From NCBI GenBank assembly GCA_035474375.1, contig DATINJ010000288.1:1-64000 (forward strand): a DNA stretch of 64,000 nt, written 5' to 3'. The position numbers and the translations under genes are program-made. Positions 25,956 to 34,458 of the stretch are shown piece by piece. Origin of the DNA: JANNPJ01 sp035474375 (GTDB lineage Bacteria; Actinomycetota; Actinomycetes; Actinomycetales; Kineosporiaceae). Below the pieces are notes generated by a model. The model saw only the letters and a list, made by a program, of their open reading frames with translations. It was not told the origin of the DNA and searched no databases. Position 1 is the stretch's first letter; each line of letters starts with the position of its first letter.

Positions 25956-26569
25956 CAGGGGAGATCTTCGCCGAAGAGCGCGCCGATCAGCCGGACGCAC
26001 CGGGCGGTCATCTGTTCGGCCGTCTGGTCGGGGTGCTCGAGCCACCAGTTGACCAGCGCGTCGACGACGCTCAGCCAGACGGCTGTCATCGCCGAGATGT
26101 CGAGTTGATGCGTGACGCCCTGCTGGTGCAGCAGGACAGTGACACCCTGGTCTGCGGTTTTGGTGATGCGCTCCCGGTAGCCCCCGATTGCGGCGGCGAT
26201 CGGGCCGGTGCGGGGGGCCGACTCGTCGAAGAACAGCTTCCAGATGTAGGGCTGTGGCTCCAGGATGGTGAAGATCCCCTGCAGGGTCTCCAGCGCACGG
26301 ACCAACCCCTCGCTGCTGCCGTGCGCGATTCGCTCGATCTCGTCGGCGATCACCGTTCCGGCCCGCTCGACGGCCGCCAGGAAGAGCCCTTCCTTGGAGT
26401 CGAAGTAGCTGTAGATCAAGGGTTTCGAAATCCCGGCCCGCTCGGCGATCCGGGCGATCGAGGCACCTGCGTACCCGTGCTCGCCGAACTCGGCCGAGGC
26501 GACGTCCAGGATCTGGTTCTCCCGATCGAGCCGGGGCACGCCTTTGGTTCCGGCGTTGGGTCTGACCAT
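25955..26569 (-). CDS. TetR-family repressor
   Basis: A 204-residue TetR regulator. The N-terminal helix-turn-helix is typical: ILDVASAEFGEHGYAGASIA then IAERAGISKPLIYSYFDSKEGLF (residues about 20-63). The C-terminal ligand domain is unclassified but contains aromatic residues (YIWKLFF, WLSVVDALVNWW) suited to a hydrophobic ligand. It is divergent from the desaturase-like gene at 26647, and a 35-bp palindrome lies between them, so it probably represses both itself and that gene. The ATG lies 6 bases after a TAGGCT -10 box, so the mRNA should be leaderless. Confidence 0.88.
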   Translation of the reverse strand: MVRPNAGTKGVPRLDRENQILDVASAEFGEHGYAGASIARIAERAGISKPLIYSYFDSKEGLFLAAVERAGTVIADEIERIAHGSSEGLVRALETLQGIFTILEPQPYIWKLFFDESAPRTGPIAAAIGGYRERITKTADQGVTVLLHQQGVTHQLDISAMTAVWLSVVDALVNWWLEHPDQTAEQMTARCVRLIGALFGEDLP

Positions 26570-26575
26570 GGCGCT

Positions 26576-26581
26576 AGCCTA
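26576..26581 (-). promoter_or_regulatory. -10 box of the leaderless TetR gene
   Basis: TAGGCT on the minus strand, 6 bases before the ATG at 26569. The same hexamer serves the rRNA promoter at 170-175. A -35-like TTACCG overlaps the palindromic operator. Confidence 0.6.
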
Positions 26582-26589
26582 GCGAATCA

Positions 26590-26624
26590 ATATGAACGTG
26601 CGGTAACTTACCGTATGGTCATAT
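26590..26624. promoter_or_regulatory. 35-bp palindromic operator for the TetR regulator
   Basis: The inner palindrome CGGTAACTTACCG (26601-26613) is perfect. Outer arms ATATGAAC (26590-26597) and GGTCATAT (26617-26624) match 7 of 8 about the same centre, 26607. It lies in the only space between two divergent genes and overlaps the tetR promoter, the standard arrangement for TetR autoregulation and control of the partner. Confidence 0.8.
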
Positions 26625-26646
26625 CGGCTTCAGAGAGGATGCCGCA

Positions 26647-27525
26647 ATGGACGACCTGCTCGACCCGTACCAGAACCCGGTGACGTTCGCGGCGCCGTTC
26701 TTCCTGCTCAGCATCGTGATCGAGCTCGCCGCCCTGCGCTGGCTGGACCCGGGCGCGAGCGCCGAGCCGGCCGCCGGCCCGCAGCTCAAGGGCTACCTGG
26801 CCAAGGATGCGCGCACCAGCATCCTGATGGGCCTCGGCTCGATCGTCTTCCTGACCCTGTTCAAGATCGGGACGTTCTTCGGGTTCGTCGCGGTGAGCGT
26901 CTACCTCGCGCCGTGGCATCTGCCAACCGGCCCCTGGTGGTACTGGGTGCTGCTGATGCTGACTCTTGACCTCGCGTTCTACCTGCATCACCGTTTCGTT
27001 CACCGGGTCCGGATCGGGTGGGCCGCGCATCAGGCGCATCACTCGTCGGAGTACTTCAACTTCGGCACCGCGCTGCGGCAGAAATGGAACCCGTGGACCG
27101 AGGCGCTCTTCTGGCTCCCGTTGCCGTTGCTCGGGTTCGCGCCGTGGACGCTGTACGTGGCCTTCAGCTTCAACCTGATCTACCAGTTCTTCACGCACAC
27201 CGAGGTGATCGGCAAAATGTGGCGGCCGATCGAGTTCATCATGAACACGCCGTCCCACCATCGGGTGCATCACGGCAGTGATGCCATCTACCTGGACAAG
27301 AATTTCGCCGGCATCTTCATCATCTGGGACCGGATGTTCGGCAGTTTTCAGCCGGAGATCCACCGGCCGACCTATGGCCTGACCAAGCAGGTCGGCACCT
27401 ACAACCTGCTCGTCCTGCAGTACGGCGACTACGCGCAGATGGTGCGGGACGTGCGGGGCGCCGCAACCCTGCGCGACAAGCTGGGCTACGTCCTCGGCCC
27501 GCCGGGCTGGCAACCGCACTCGTAG
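26647..27525 (+). CDS. sterol desaturase/fatty acid hydroxylase-family membrane oxygenase
   Basis: A 292-residue integral membrane di-iron enzyme. The histidine clusters of the family are complete: HHRFVHR (near residue 115), HQAHHSSEY (near 128) and HHRVHHGSD (near 202), embedded among four or five hydrophobic segments. Members hydroxylate or desaturate sterols, fatty acids, carotenoids or alkylglycerols; the substrate here is not determined. The ATG follows GAGAGGA. It is divergent from the TetR gene with a shared palindromic operator, so expression is probably induced by the TetR ligand, perhaps a lipid. Confidence 0.88.
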   Translation: MDDLLDPYQNPVTFAAPFFLLSIVIELAALRWLDPGASAEPAAGPQLKGYLAKDARTSILMGLGSIVFLTLFKIGTFFGFVAVSVYLAPWHLPTGPWWYWVLLMLTLDLAFYLHHRFVHRVRIGWAAHQAHHSSEYFNFGTALRQKWNPWTEALFWLPLPLLGFAPWTLYVAFSFNLIYQFFTHTEVIGKMWRPIEFIMNTPSHHRVHHGSDAIYLDKNFAGIFIIWDRMFGSFQPEIHRPTYGLTKQVGTYNLLVLQYGDYAQMVRDVRGAATLRDKLGYVLGPPGWQPHS

Positions 27526-27531
27526 ACCGGT

Positions 27532-28092
27532 TCATCCGGCCTGCCATTCCGCCGCCAAGATGGCATAGACGACTTCGTCGGCCCACTCCCCCTTGAAGAT
27601 CTCGTTCTTGACGAAATGCGCTTCCTGGCGCATGCCCAGCCGGGTCGCCAGCTTCGCCGAAGACACGTTGCGGGCATCCAAGCGGGCGATCACCCGATGC
27701 AGCCCCAGTTGCCCGAAGGCGAGCTCCAGCATCGCCCTGGCCGCCTCGGTGGCATACCCCTGGCCGGTGACGTCAGGGTGGAAGACATACCCCAGTTCAC
27801 CTGCGGCATGCTCGCGACTGCGGAAGAACAACACCAGATCACCGATCAGCCGGCCGGTCTCGACCAGCTCGGCGCCGAGGGTCAGGGCCTGCCCTTCGAG
27901 GGTGAGCGCGGTGCGCCCCAGATCGGTCCGGAGCCGACCGAGTAGCACCTCGCGAGTCATCGGCTCGAACGGTAGATACCGGCACACCTCGGCCTGACCA
28001 CGATAGGTCAGGAGCGAATCGACGTCAGCCGTGGTCAGCGGACGCAACCGGAGCCGGTCCGTGAGGATCGGGTATTTCGGGTGCAATTGCAT
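27532..28092 (-). CDS. RimJ/RimL-type GNAT acetyltransferase
   Basis: A 186-residue GNAT protein. N-terminal LTDRLRLRPLTTADVDSLL is the usual strand-helix start of RimJ/RimL-like enzymes. Motif A is LGYVFHPDVTGQGYATEAARAML (acetyl-CoA pyrophosphate loop Q/G-x-G-x-G/A), followed by LGLHRVIARLDARNVSSAKLATRLGM. Such enzymes acetylate ribosomal proteins, aminoglycosides or small amines; the target is unknown. ATG 28092 is chosen over a TTG six codons earlier, since GAAGG directly precedes it. It converges on the desaturase gene with only 6 bp between the stops. Confidence 0.82.
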   Translation of the reverse strand: MQLHPKYPILTDRLRLRPLTTADVDSLLTYRGQAEVCRYLPFEPMTREVLLGRLRTDLGRTALTLEGQALTLGAELVETGRLIGDLVLFFRSREHAAGELGYVFHPDVTGQGYATEAARAMLELAFGQLGLHRVIARLDARNVSSAKLATRLGMRQEAHFVKNEIFKGEWADEVVYAILAAEWQAG

Positions 28093-28135
28093 CCTTCGAT
28101 GCTGCCTCAACCTGTGCCTCTCCGCCGGACAGACT

Positions 28136-28561
28136 CTAGAGCCGGGACGTCGTCTCCTCGTCGAGTTTTCCGTCGAAGTACCGATCCAGCACGGCCTGGA
28201 ACACCTTCTCCTGCGGCGCCGCTCGGGCGAACAACGTCATCGACGACTGGAGCTTCTGGGCATCGATCGAGCCGAAGATCTCTTCAGCGCTCGTCCCGCC
28301 GATCGTCGTCAACAGGTTCGCGCATTCCAGCAAGCGCGCGCCGAGCACCGGGTGCTGCAGGTAGGCCTGCGCCTCGGGTAGCCCGCTGATCGCGTACAGC
28401 TGAGCCATCGGGCTGCGCCCGAGCCCGGCGAGTTGCGGGAAGACGAACCACATCCAGTGACTCTGCTTGCGAGCAGCCTGCAGTTCCTGGACGGCCCGTG
28501 GGTAGGTATCTGCCTCGTCTTGGGCAATCACGAAGCGCTCGAGTCGGTATTCATCAGCCAC
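28136..28561 (-). CDS. DUF1810 protein
   Basis: A 141-residue DUF1810 protein with the family signature: RFVIAQDEADTYPRAVQELQ, then SHWMWFVFPQLAGLG, MAQLYAISGLPEA, HPVLGARLLEC and the closing FQAVLDRYFDGKLDEETTSRL. Length and order are normal. These small alpha-helical proteins are widespread in bacteria and structurally known, but their function is not. The GTG at 28559-28561 lies 6 bases after a minus-strand TAGGCT (28568-28573), consistent with a leaderless transcript. Confidence 0.9.
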   Translation of the reverse strand: MADEYRLERFVIAQDEADTYPRAVQELQAARKQSHWMWFVFPQLAGLGRSPMAQLYAISGLPEAQAYLQHPVLGARLLECANLLTTIGGTSAEEIFGSIDAQKLQSSMTLFARAAPQEKVFQAVLDRYFDGKLDEETTSRL

Positions 28562-28705
28562 CGGCGCAGCCTACGCCGGACCGGTCCGGCCGTGCTGCTC
28601 ACATCGGTTCGGTAGCACCGGTCAAGGATCACCATGGAACGGCCGAACAGAGAGCGGAAGATGATTTGAATGCCAACGTCCATGTGACGCCCTAGGAGCT
28701 TCTCG

Positions 28706-30268
28706 ATGTCCGTCTCTTCGCTGCCGATCCGCCGACTGGTGCCCCTGATCACCGTCATGATCGTGATCGGCGCACTGATGGCCGGCGGAGTTGCACTCTG
28801 GCAGACACATTCGGCCCGCACTGCCGAGAAATCGCTCAATTCGTACCTGGTCGCCAAGGAAAAGATCGAACGCTTTGAGCTGCTCGATTTGGACACCAAG
28901 TTCGAAACCCTGATCAGCCAGTCTTATCCGGCAACCGCCGAGACGCAGAAGAAGCTGATCACAGCGAGCGCCGCCGAGATGGGCTCGATCATCAGCGCCC
29001 TGGAGACTGCCCCGCTGAGCGGCCCGGAACACACCGCAGTGGACGCTATCGAAGCCGCGCGAAAGAACTACCTGTCTCTGGACATCGCCAAGTATGACCT
29101 CAGTACCCCGGAGAAACTCGCCACGGCCAGGGCGGTCTTCGACAAGGCGCTGGCAGCCCAGACCAACGCCGTGGTGACGGCCAAGAAGCTGCTGCAGCAA
29201 AGCGTGGTCCGGCAGCAGGGCCAGGTCCACGATGCGATCCGGAACCTCAACTGGTTGCTGCTGTCCGTATCGATCGGGGCGGGCCTGCTGATCGCCGCCG
29301 GGTTGTCGCTCTTCGGCCGCCAGTTGGTCCACCGCATCGGACTGCTGGACGATGCGTTGGGCAAGGTCGTGGGTGGGGATCTGCGGATCTCGGTCGATGC
29401 GCGAGGCAACGATGAGGTCGCCCACATGGCCACCGGGGTGAATGCGCTCGCCGAGCGTCTGCGGACGGTCTTCGCCTCGATCGACGCGGCCGGTGGGCGG
29501 CTGCGTGGTTCCGCCGCTTCGCTGGAGGAAGTCGCCGAGCGGGTCGGCCGGACGGCGTCCGAGACCTCGGCCCAGGCCGAGGTAGTAGCCCGCACGGCGG
29601 ACGAGGTCTCGCAGAATGTCCAGGCGGTGGCGGCCGGGGGCGAGCAGATGGGCACCTCGATCGGAGAGATCGCCCGGAACGCGAACGAGGCCGCCCGGGT
29701 CGCGACCGGAGCCGTGCAATCGGTGGTGACCACCACCGGGACGATGAACAAGCTGGGGGAATCGTCGCGGGAGATCGGGGACGTCGTCCGGTTGATCACG
29801 TCGATCGCGGAGCAGACGAACCTGCTGGCGTTGAACGCCACGATCGAGGCGGCTCGGGCCGGTGATGCCGGTAAGGGGTTCGCGGTGGTGGCCGACGAGG
29901 TCAAGCAACTCGCTCAGGAGACCGCTCGGGCCACCGAGGACATCTCGCAGCGGGTGGAAACCATTCAGGAAGACGCGGACCAGGCAGCCCAAGCGATCCT
30001 GGACATCGCGAGCGTGATCACCAGGATCAACGAGTTCCAGACCACGATCGCCAGCGCGGTGGAACAGCAGACGGCCACCACGCAGGCGATCAACGCCGGC
30101 GTATCGGATGCGGCTACCGGGTCCGGGCAGATCGCCCTGAGCATCGCCGGCGTGGCCGGATCCTCTGGTGAGACGGCGGCCTCGATGGGTGCGGCCCGAA
30201 CCAACGCCGCCGAGCTGACCGCAATGAGTGACGAGCTGGCCCAGATCGTATCCAGTTTCAGCTACTGA
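28706..30268 (+). CDS. methyl-accepting chemotaxis protein
   Basis: A 520-residue chemoreceptor. A membrane helix (about 12-32) precedes a 150-residue periplasm-facing helical domain of the four-helix-bundle kind, then a second helix (WLLLSVSIGAGLLIAAGLSL, near 180-200), a HAMP domain and a signalling domain. The hairpin tip EQTNLLALNATIEAARAGDA is intact, followed by GKGFAVVADEVKQLAQETA, so it should couple to CheA/CheW. No cheA or cheW is in the window; cheY-cheR-cheX are 19 kb away. The ATG follows TAGGAG. Confidence 0.93.
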   Translation: MSVSSLPIRRLVPLITVMIVIGALMAGGVALWQTHSARTAEKSLNSYLVAKEKIERFELLDLDTKFETLISQSYPATAETQKKLITASAAEMGSIISALETAPLSGPEHTAVDAIEAARKNYLSLDIAKYDLSTPEKLATARAVFDKALAAQTNAVVTAKKLLQQSVVRQQGQVHDAIRNLNWLLLSVSIGAGLLIAAGLSLFGRQLVHRIGLLDDALGKVVGGDLRISVDARGNDEVAHMATGVNALAERLRTVFASIDAAGGRLRGSAASLEEVAERVGRTASETSAQAEVVARTADEVSQNVQAVAAGGEQMGTSIGEIARNANEAARVATGAVQSVVTTTGTMNKLGESSREIGDVVRLITSIAEQTNLLALNATIEAARAGDAGKGFAVVADEVKQLAQETARATEDISQRVETIQEDADQAAQAILDIASVITRINEFQTTIASAVEQQTATTQAINAGVSDAATGSGQIALSIAGVAGSSGETAASMGAARTNAAELTAMSDELAQIVSSFSY

Positions 30269-30277
30269 GACGCCCCG

Positions 30278-32473
30278 CTACCAAACTGTTTCGGGCGCGG
30301 AGGGACGCTGGAAGCGGTTCGGACCGATCACCAAGGGAACCTGCGGGCTCCAGCTCTGACCCGGGGCCGCCAGCAGCAGCCCTTGGACGTGGGTGACCCC
30401 GAGCTCGGCCAGGTGCAGCAGGTCGTCGACCTCCTCGACGCCCTCGGCACAGACCGTCAGGTCGAGTCGGTGCGCGTAGGTGAGCAGAGCCAGCAGGACC
30501 GCAGTCCGAGCGGCGTCAGTGGAGCAGCCAGCCACCAGCGACCGGTCCACCTTGAGCACGTCCGGTCGCAACGTCGCCAGCCGGGCGAACTCATGGCTAC
30601 CGGCACCGACATCGTCGAGGGCGATCCGGGCACCTCGGGCGCGCAGGACAGCCACCGAGGCGAGGACGGCCTCTGGATCGACGCCGTCCGGGTCCTCACT
30701 CAACTCGACGACCACGCCGCTCAGGTGGATCGGCAGCCCGGCGATGAACCGCTCGGAGACAATCGCTCGGGCGGACACGTTCACGAACAGGTCCTGGCCC
30801 TGGGGTCGTCCGGGAAGGTCGATCGCGGCTCGGATGGCCGCAAGCTCCAGCAGGTCACCGTCCCCCGCCGCATGCGCTCGACGGAACACGTCCTCGACGG
30901 CGCTGTGGCTCTCCAGCCCGGTGAATCGGGCCAGCGCTTCGTGACCGGCGACGGACGACGTCGCCACATCAATGATCGGCTGCGTGAGGATGGTGAACGC
31001 GGGCAGCAACCGGTCCGCCGTGATCGCCGAAACAGGTTGCCCATGAACGAAAATCCGATCGCGACCGGCACGCTTCGCGGCGTAGAGAGCCTCGTCGGCA
31101 CTGGCCACGGCGGCGCCCGGCTCGGTGTGCGGGTCCCAGACTGCGACACCGGCCGAGAAGGTCTGCCCGCCGGGGGTGACGGACCGCAACCGGTGCAGCA
31201 CCCGGACCAGGTCGGCAGCGGTCAGTCCAAGCATCAGGACGGCGAATTCCTCACCGCCGTAACGGGCCAGCAGCGCCTCGGCCGGGAGTACCTCGGTCCA
31301 GGCCTTGACCGCATCCTGCAGCAGTCGATCGCCGGCCTGATGGCCATGCGAGTCGTTGAAGGCCTTGAACCTGTCCAAGTCGAGGATCGCGACGCAAAGC
31401 GTGGTGTCCCGCTCTCGGCTGAGCTTGCAGGCCCGCGGCAATTCGTGGTCCCAGGTGCGGCGGTTCGGCGCTCCGGTGAGAAAGTCCGAGCGGGCCAAGG
31501 CGGTGAGCCGTACCGACTGGTCTTGCACCGTGTTCAACAGACCGTCCATCCGGAACAACACCAGCCCGGACAGCAGGAGCGTGCCGATGCCGATCACTGG
31601 CCAATCGATCTCCCCATCGGTCGCGCCGTCTACCAGCAGGGCGGCACCCGGCAGCATCAGCCCACCGGCCAGTGCCAGCAACCGGCCTCGAGTCGGGATC
31701 GGGTTGGACCGATCCGGACCCGCGTCGTCCAGTTCTTTCATCGACGGCACGCAGGCAGCGGCGGCCAGCAACAGGTAGGCGATCAACCAGAAACAGTCGA
31801 TCCAGTAGAAGGAACTCTGGTCCAGGCTGAGAAAGGCGAACTCGTAAGCAGAGTCGGCGACCAGCGTGAGCGTCAAGGCGGCGGCGAGCAGCTGGAACGA
31901 GGCGGTCCGGGCGCCGGCCGCGGAATACATTCGGGCGATCACCCCGAGCAGGAACAAGTCGGCAAGCGGGTAGGCCGCGCTCATCACCTTGACGACCAGC
32001 GACAGGCTGGAGTCGGCGGCCAGCGGGACGACGAGGAAGACGCCCACCAGAACCGCGGCCCCGACGGTGACGATCGCGGCGTCCAGAAACGCGGCGACAT
32101 CACGGCCACCGGACCTGCCCCGGACGAACATCAACGCGCCGGCCCCGAGCGCCACGTAGGCCGAGAGGTAGAACGCGTCCGACGGGGCCGGGTAGCGGCC
32201 CGGGATCAGGGACTGCTCCGCCGCCCAGACCAGGTCACCAACCACCCAGCCGGAGGCACCGAGGAGCAGCAGGAACCAACCGCGCCGACGCTGCGGCCGA
32301 TGATGGCGCAAGCCGAGGAAACCGATCGCCACCGCCAATCCGGCGATCAACTGATACAGCACCTGATGCTGGACCTCGGACAGCGGCAGAAACAGGTACA
32401 GCGGTACCGCAAGCGCCAGCATCGCGAGACCCAGCAGCAACCCGCGACTCGACACGTCAGCGGTGCGGTGCAT
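30278..32473 (-). CDS. membrane-bound GGDEF-EAL cyclic-di-GMP enzyme
   Basis: A 731-residue protein. About nine N-terminal hydrophobic segments (residues 10-315) form a membrane sensor. The GGDEF domain has DFLTGAPNRRTWD and the active-site loop YGGEEF (near residue 406), so diguanylate cyclase activity is plausible. The EAL domain has variants: HEALARF, NVSARAIV, ELSED, ALDDVGAG (usual DDFGTG), LKVDRSL, AEGVE and HVQGLLLAAP. The metal-binding acidic residues are mostly present, so phosphodiesterase activity is possible but uncertain. It converges on the chemoreceptor gene 9 bp away. GAGGGGG precedes the ATG. Confidence 0.9.
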   Translation of the reverse strand: MHRTADVSSRGLLLGLAMLALAVPLYLFLPLSEVQHQVLYQLIAGLAVAIGFLGLRHHRPQRRRGWFLLLLGASGWVVGDLVWAAEQSLIPGRYPAPSDAFYLSAYVALGAGALMFVRGRSGGRDVAAFLDAAIVTVGAAVLVGVFLVVPLAADSSLSLVVKVMSAAYPLADLFLLGVIARMYSAAGARTASFQLLAAALTLTLVADSAYEFAFLSLDQSSFYWIDCFWLIAYLLLAAAACVPSMKELDDAGPDRSNPIPTRGRLLALAGGLMLPGAALLVDGATDGEIDWPVIGIGTLLLSGLVLFRMDGLLNTVQDQSVRLTALARSDFLTGAPNRRTWDHELPRACKLSRERDTTLCVAILDLDRFKAFNDSHGHQAGDRLLQDAVKAWTEVLPAEALLARYGGEEFAVLMLGLTAADLVRVLHRLRSVTPGGQTFSAGVAVWDPHTEPGAAVASADEALYAAKRAGRDRIFVHGQPVSAITADRLLPAFTILTQPIIDVATSSVAGHEALARFTGLESHSAVEDVFRRAHAAGDGDLLELAAIRAAIDLPGRPQGQDLFVNVSARAIVSERFIAGLPIHLSGVVVELSEDPDGVDPEAVLASVAVLRARGARIALDDVGAGSHEFARLATLRPDVLKVDRSLVAGCSTDAARTAVLLALLTYAHRLDLTVCAEGVEEVDDLLHLAELGVTHVQGLLLAAPGQSWSPQVPLVIGPNRFQRPSAPETVW

Positions 32474-32569
32474 GGGTCGGCCCCCTCATCGTCACACTGA
32501 CGGGAGCGAGAGTATCCATTTCTCGGCTCGATGTCCGAAGCGTCCAAGACTCGGTGCTCTTGCGCGACC

Positions 32570-32575
32570 TAGCCT
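32570..32575 (+). promoter_or_regulatory. -10 box of the leaderless VOC gene
   Basis: TAGCCT followed by 7 bases and the ATG at 32583. It fits the window-wide pattern of TA(G/A)NNT hexamers 6-7 bases before start codons. Confidence 0.5.
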
Positions 32576-32582
32576 GGTGGGT

Positions 32583-32975
32583 ATGAATCTGCGACCTGCT
32601 GTCATCGAACTCGTCGTCACCGACATGGCGGCAACCCTGGCCTTCTACCGGCTGCTCGGGCTCGACATCCCGGCCTCCGCAGACCAAGAGCCGCACGTGG
32701 AAACCGCATTCGGCGGCATCCGACTGGCTTTCGACACCGAGGAAACGATCCGCTCGTTCGATCCGAGCTGGCAACCGCCGACCGGCGGCCACCGGATGGC
32801 CCTGGCCTTCGAGGCCGAGAGCCCAGCGGGCGTCGACGATGCCTGGAAGGAGATCACCGGGGCCGGCTATCACGGTCGACTCCAGCCGTGGGACGCCTTC
32901 TGGGGAATGCGTTACGCCGTCGTCCACGACCCGGACGGCACCCAACTCGACCTGTTCGCTCGGCTCCCGGAATAG
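32583..32975 (+). CDS. VOC-family (glyoxalase/bleomycin resistance fold) protein
   Basis: A 130-residue protein with two beta-alpha-beta-beta-beta modules: ELVVTDMAATLAFYRLLGLD at the start, HRMALAFEAESPAGVDDAWKEI in the middle and MRYAVVHDPDGTQLDLFARLP at the end, the last being the typical D-P-D/E-G-x-x-L/I-x-L strand. It may be a lyase, dioxygenase or binding protein; the metal ligands cannot be assigned reliably. The next gene, of AraC type, converges 13 bp away. The start is set by a leaderless -10 box. Confidence 0.82.
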   Translation: MNLRPAVIELVVTDMAATLAFYRLLGLDIPASADQEPHVETAFGGIRLAFDTEETIRSFDPSWQPPTGGHRMALAFEAESPAGVDDAWKEITGAGYHGRLQPWDAFWGMRYAVVHDPDGTQLDLFARLPE

Positions 32976-32988
32976 CTTCTGCCGCAGA

Positions 32989-33684
32989 TCATTCCGGGTT
33001 TCTGGCGACCAGCAACTCGGTTGGGGTGAGGCCGACCAGGGCCCGGACTTCGCGGGACAGGTGCGCTTGGTCGTAGAACCCGGCGCCGGTGGCCACCTCG
33101 GCCAGCGGCCGGCCGGTTCGGCCCTGCTCCACCGCACGCAGCAGCCGCAATACCCGAGCCAGGCGCCGGGGACCGTACCCGAACACCGGCAAACAGCGCC
33201 GATGCAACTGTCGGGCGCTGAGCCCGAATGCGTCGGCCATCTTCGCGACCGGTAGCCCGGCTGCCGCCAGCGGAAACAGCCGGGCACCCAGCGGATCCGC
33301 CGTCTCGGCATGGCTGGCCGCACGAGCTGCCAGCCAGGTCGAGAGCGCGCCGACCGGGTCGACTGCCACCTGCTGGGTGAGTCTTTCGGCCAAGGCCGGT
33401 GGCCACAGATCCACCAGCGCAATGCTCTGGTCGGTTAGCGAATCGGCAGGCACCCCGAGCAAGGCCGGGCCGAGACCGTGGGAGAAGCGAAGTGCGGTGT
33501 AGTGGCTCGCGGGCAGACCTCGATGCCAGCGCGCTGCGGTGTCCGGCCCGGCGACCAGCAACTGCCGACCGTCCCAGATCAGGTCCAGGCAACCGTCAGG
33601 CAGGATCAATGCCGGGGCCGAGCCTGCGGCGCTGCGCCACAGCACGACCCCCGGGACCGAGGTGTCCCACTCCCGGTAAGCCAT
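32989..33684 (-). CDS. AraC-family transcriptional regulator
   Basis: A 231-residue regulator. The N-terminal half resembles DUF6597-type domains (LILPDGCLDLIWDG, then VAGPDTAARWHRGLPASHYTALRF). The C-terminal AraC double helix-turn-helix is clear: AKMADAFGLSARQLHRRCLP and LAEVATGAGFYDQAHLSREVRALVGLTP. ATG 33684 is chosen because the family-like sequence (MAYREWDTSVPGVVLWRS) begins there; the frame stays open for 42 codons upstream with poor sequence. Targets are unknown. Confidence 0.85.
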   Translation of the reverse strand: MAYREWDTSVPGVVLWRSAAGSAPALILPDGCLDLIWDGRQLLVAGPDTAARWHRGLPASHYTALRFSHGLGPALLGVPADSLTDQSIALVDLWPPALAERLTQQVAVDPVGALSTWLAARAASHAETADPLGARLFPLAAAGLPVAKMADAFGLSARQLHRRCLPVFGYGPRRLARVLRLLRAVEQGRTGRPLAEVATGAGFYDQAHLSREVRALVGLTPTELLVARNPE

Positions 33685-34078
33685 CGACCAATCATCCACG
33701 GTCCGCAGGCATCGGCGACTGCAATCGCAGCGCTGATTGATCCTTACGCTCAGTAGTCGACTACTGCTGGGCGAAGCGCCACCCCGCGGGCTCAAGGATT
33801 CGACGATCATCGCAGGTCACGCGGATGTCTACGGCTCGATGGAACGGCCTGAACGGGCTGGACGGGCCGGACATCACTGGCACCTTTTGATGTCGTTTCC
33901 GTTAATATTTCGGGTTGCAGATCACAAAGCCGCATGCCACCCTGACTGCGGGGGACCTCCCAGAAAGTGCTCGATCGGTTGCGGTCAGACCCGGCCTGCG
34001 CCGGTCTTTCGCGCCCACCGGCGCCTCCGGCTGAACACAGCCATTGCATCGGGTACGGGGATTGAAAGAGACACCAAG
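33685..34078. other. 394-bp intergenic region without a recognised gene
   Basis: It is somewhat less GC-rich than its surroundings. It holds a short tract of near-repeats, GAACGGCCT-GAACGGGCT-GGACGGGCC, at 33842-33868, and an A/T-rich stretch TTAATATTT at 33902-33910 that may be part of a promoter for the small membrane protein at 34079. No open frame here has believable composition. Confidence 0.4.
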
Positions 34079-34324
34079 ATGATCTTTCCAGCAGTCATGG
34101 TGATCGGCGCGCTCGCCGCCACCTTCCTGATCATCGCTACCGTCATCGTCGTCCAGCAGGACAAGCAAGCGAACCGCAGAAGGGCACAACGCGCTGACCA
34201 AATTCTCGGCGCGCTGTACGGGTCGTCTGCCTCAGAACTGCCGTGGCGCTCGATCTACCAGAAGCCACCGGAACGCATCTCTACCGAGGCACAGCCCGGT
34301 TCGGTGACCAGCGGCGCAACCTGA
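34079..34324 (+). CDS. small single-pass membrane protein
   Basis: An 81-residue protein of unknown function. An N-terminal membrane helix (VMVIGALAATFLIIATVIVV, residues 6-25) is followed by a basic, glutamine-rich cytoplasmic tail (QQDKQANRRRAQRADQ) and a hydrophilic C-terminus rich in Ser/Glu/Pro. ATG 34079 lies downstream of GAAAGAGA. A long open frame extends upstream but lacks coding character. The strong hairpin directly after the stop (34336-34377) supports it as a real transcription unit. Confidence 0.6.
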   Translation: MIFPAVMVIGALAATFLIIATVIVVQQDKQANRRRAQRADQILGALYGSSASELPWRSIYQKPPERISTEAQPGSVTSGAT

Positions 34325-34335
34325 GTCTCGGTTCT

Positions 34336-34377
34336 GATGGGCGGTTTTCGGCCAATAGTGACCGAAAACCGCCCATC
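34336..34377 (+). terminator. strong hairpin terminator
   Basis: GATGGGCGGTTTTCGG (34336-34351) and CCGAAAACCGCCCATC (34362-34377) are 16-bp perfect arms around a 10-base loop, 11 bp after the stop of the small membrane protein gene. There is no U-tract, as is common in actinobacteria. Confidence 0.85.
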
Positions 34378-34396
34378 GTCGAAGGAGTTATTTACC

Positions 34397-34435
34397 ATTC
34401 AGTCAAGAACTGAATCTGGTTTCTGACCGTACGGT
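34397..34435. promoter_or_regulatory. operator region of the second TetR regulator
   Basis: Two palindromes lie in line: ATTCAGT-caaga-ACTGAAT (34397-34415) and ACCGTACGGT (34426-34435). The second overlaps the -35 region of the promoter. Autoregulation by the TetR protein at 34459 is the simplest reading. Confidence 0.65.
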
Positions 34436-34452
34436 ACATAACCTGTTAGGCT
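34423..34452 (+). promoter_or_regulatory. leaderless promoter of the second TetR gene
   Basis: CTGACC (34423-34428), an 18-bp spacer and TAGGCT (34447-34452). The GTG start codon at 34459 is 6 bases beyond the -10 box, so transcription should begin at or next to the start codon. Confidence 0.65.
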
Positions 34453-34458
34453 GCGACT

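Noticed and set aside
33807..34049. 80-residue minus-strand frame in the 33.7-34.1 kb gap
   Set aside because: Random-looking composition, no recognisable motif and no ribosome-binding site.
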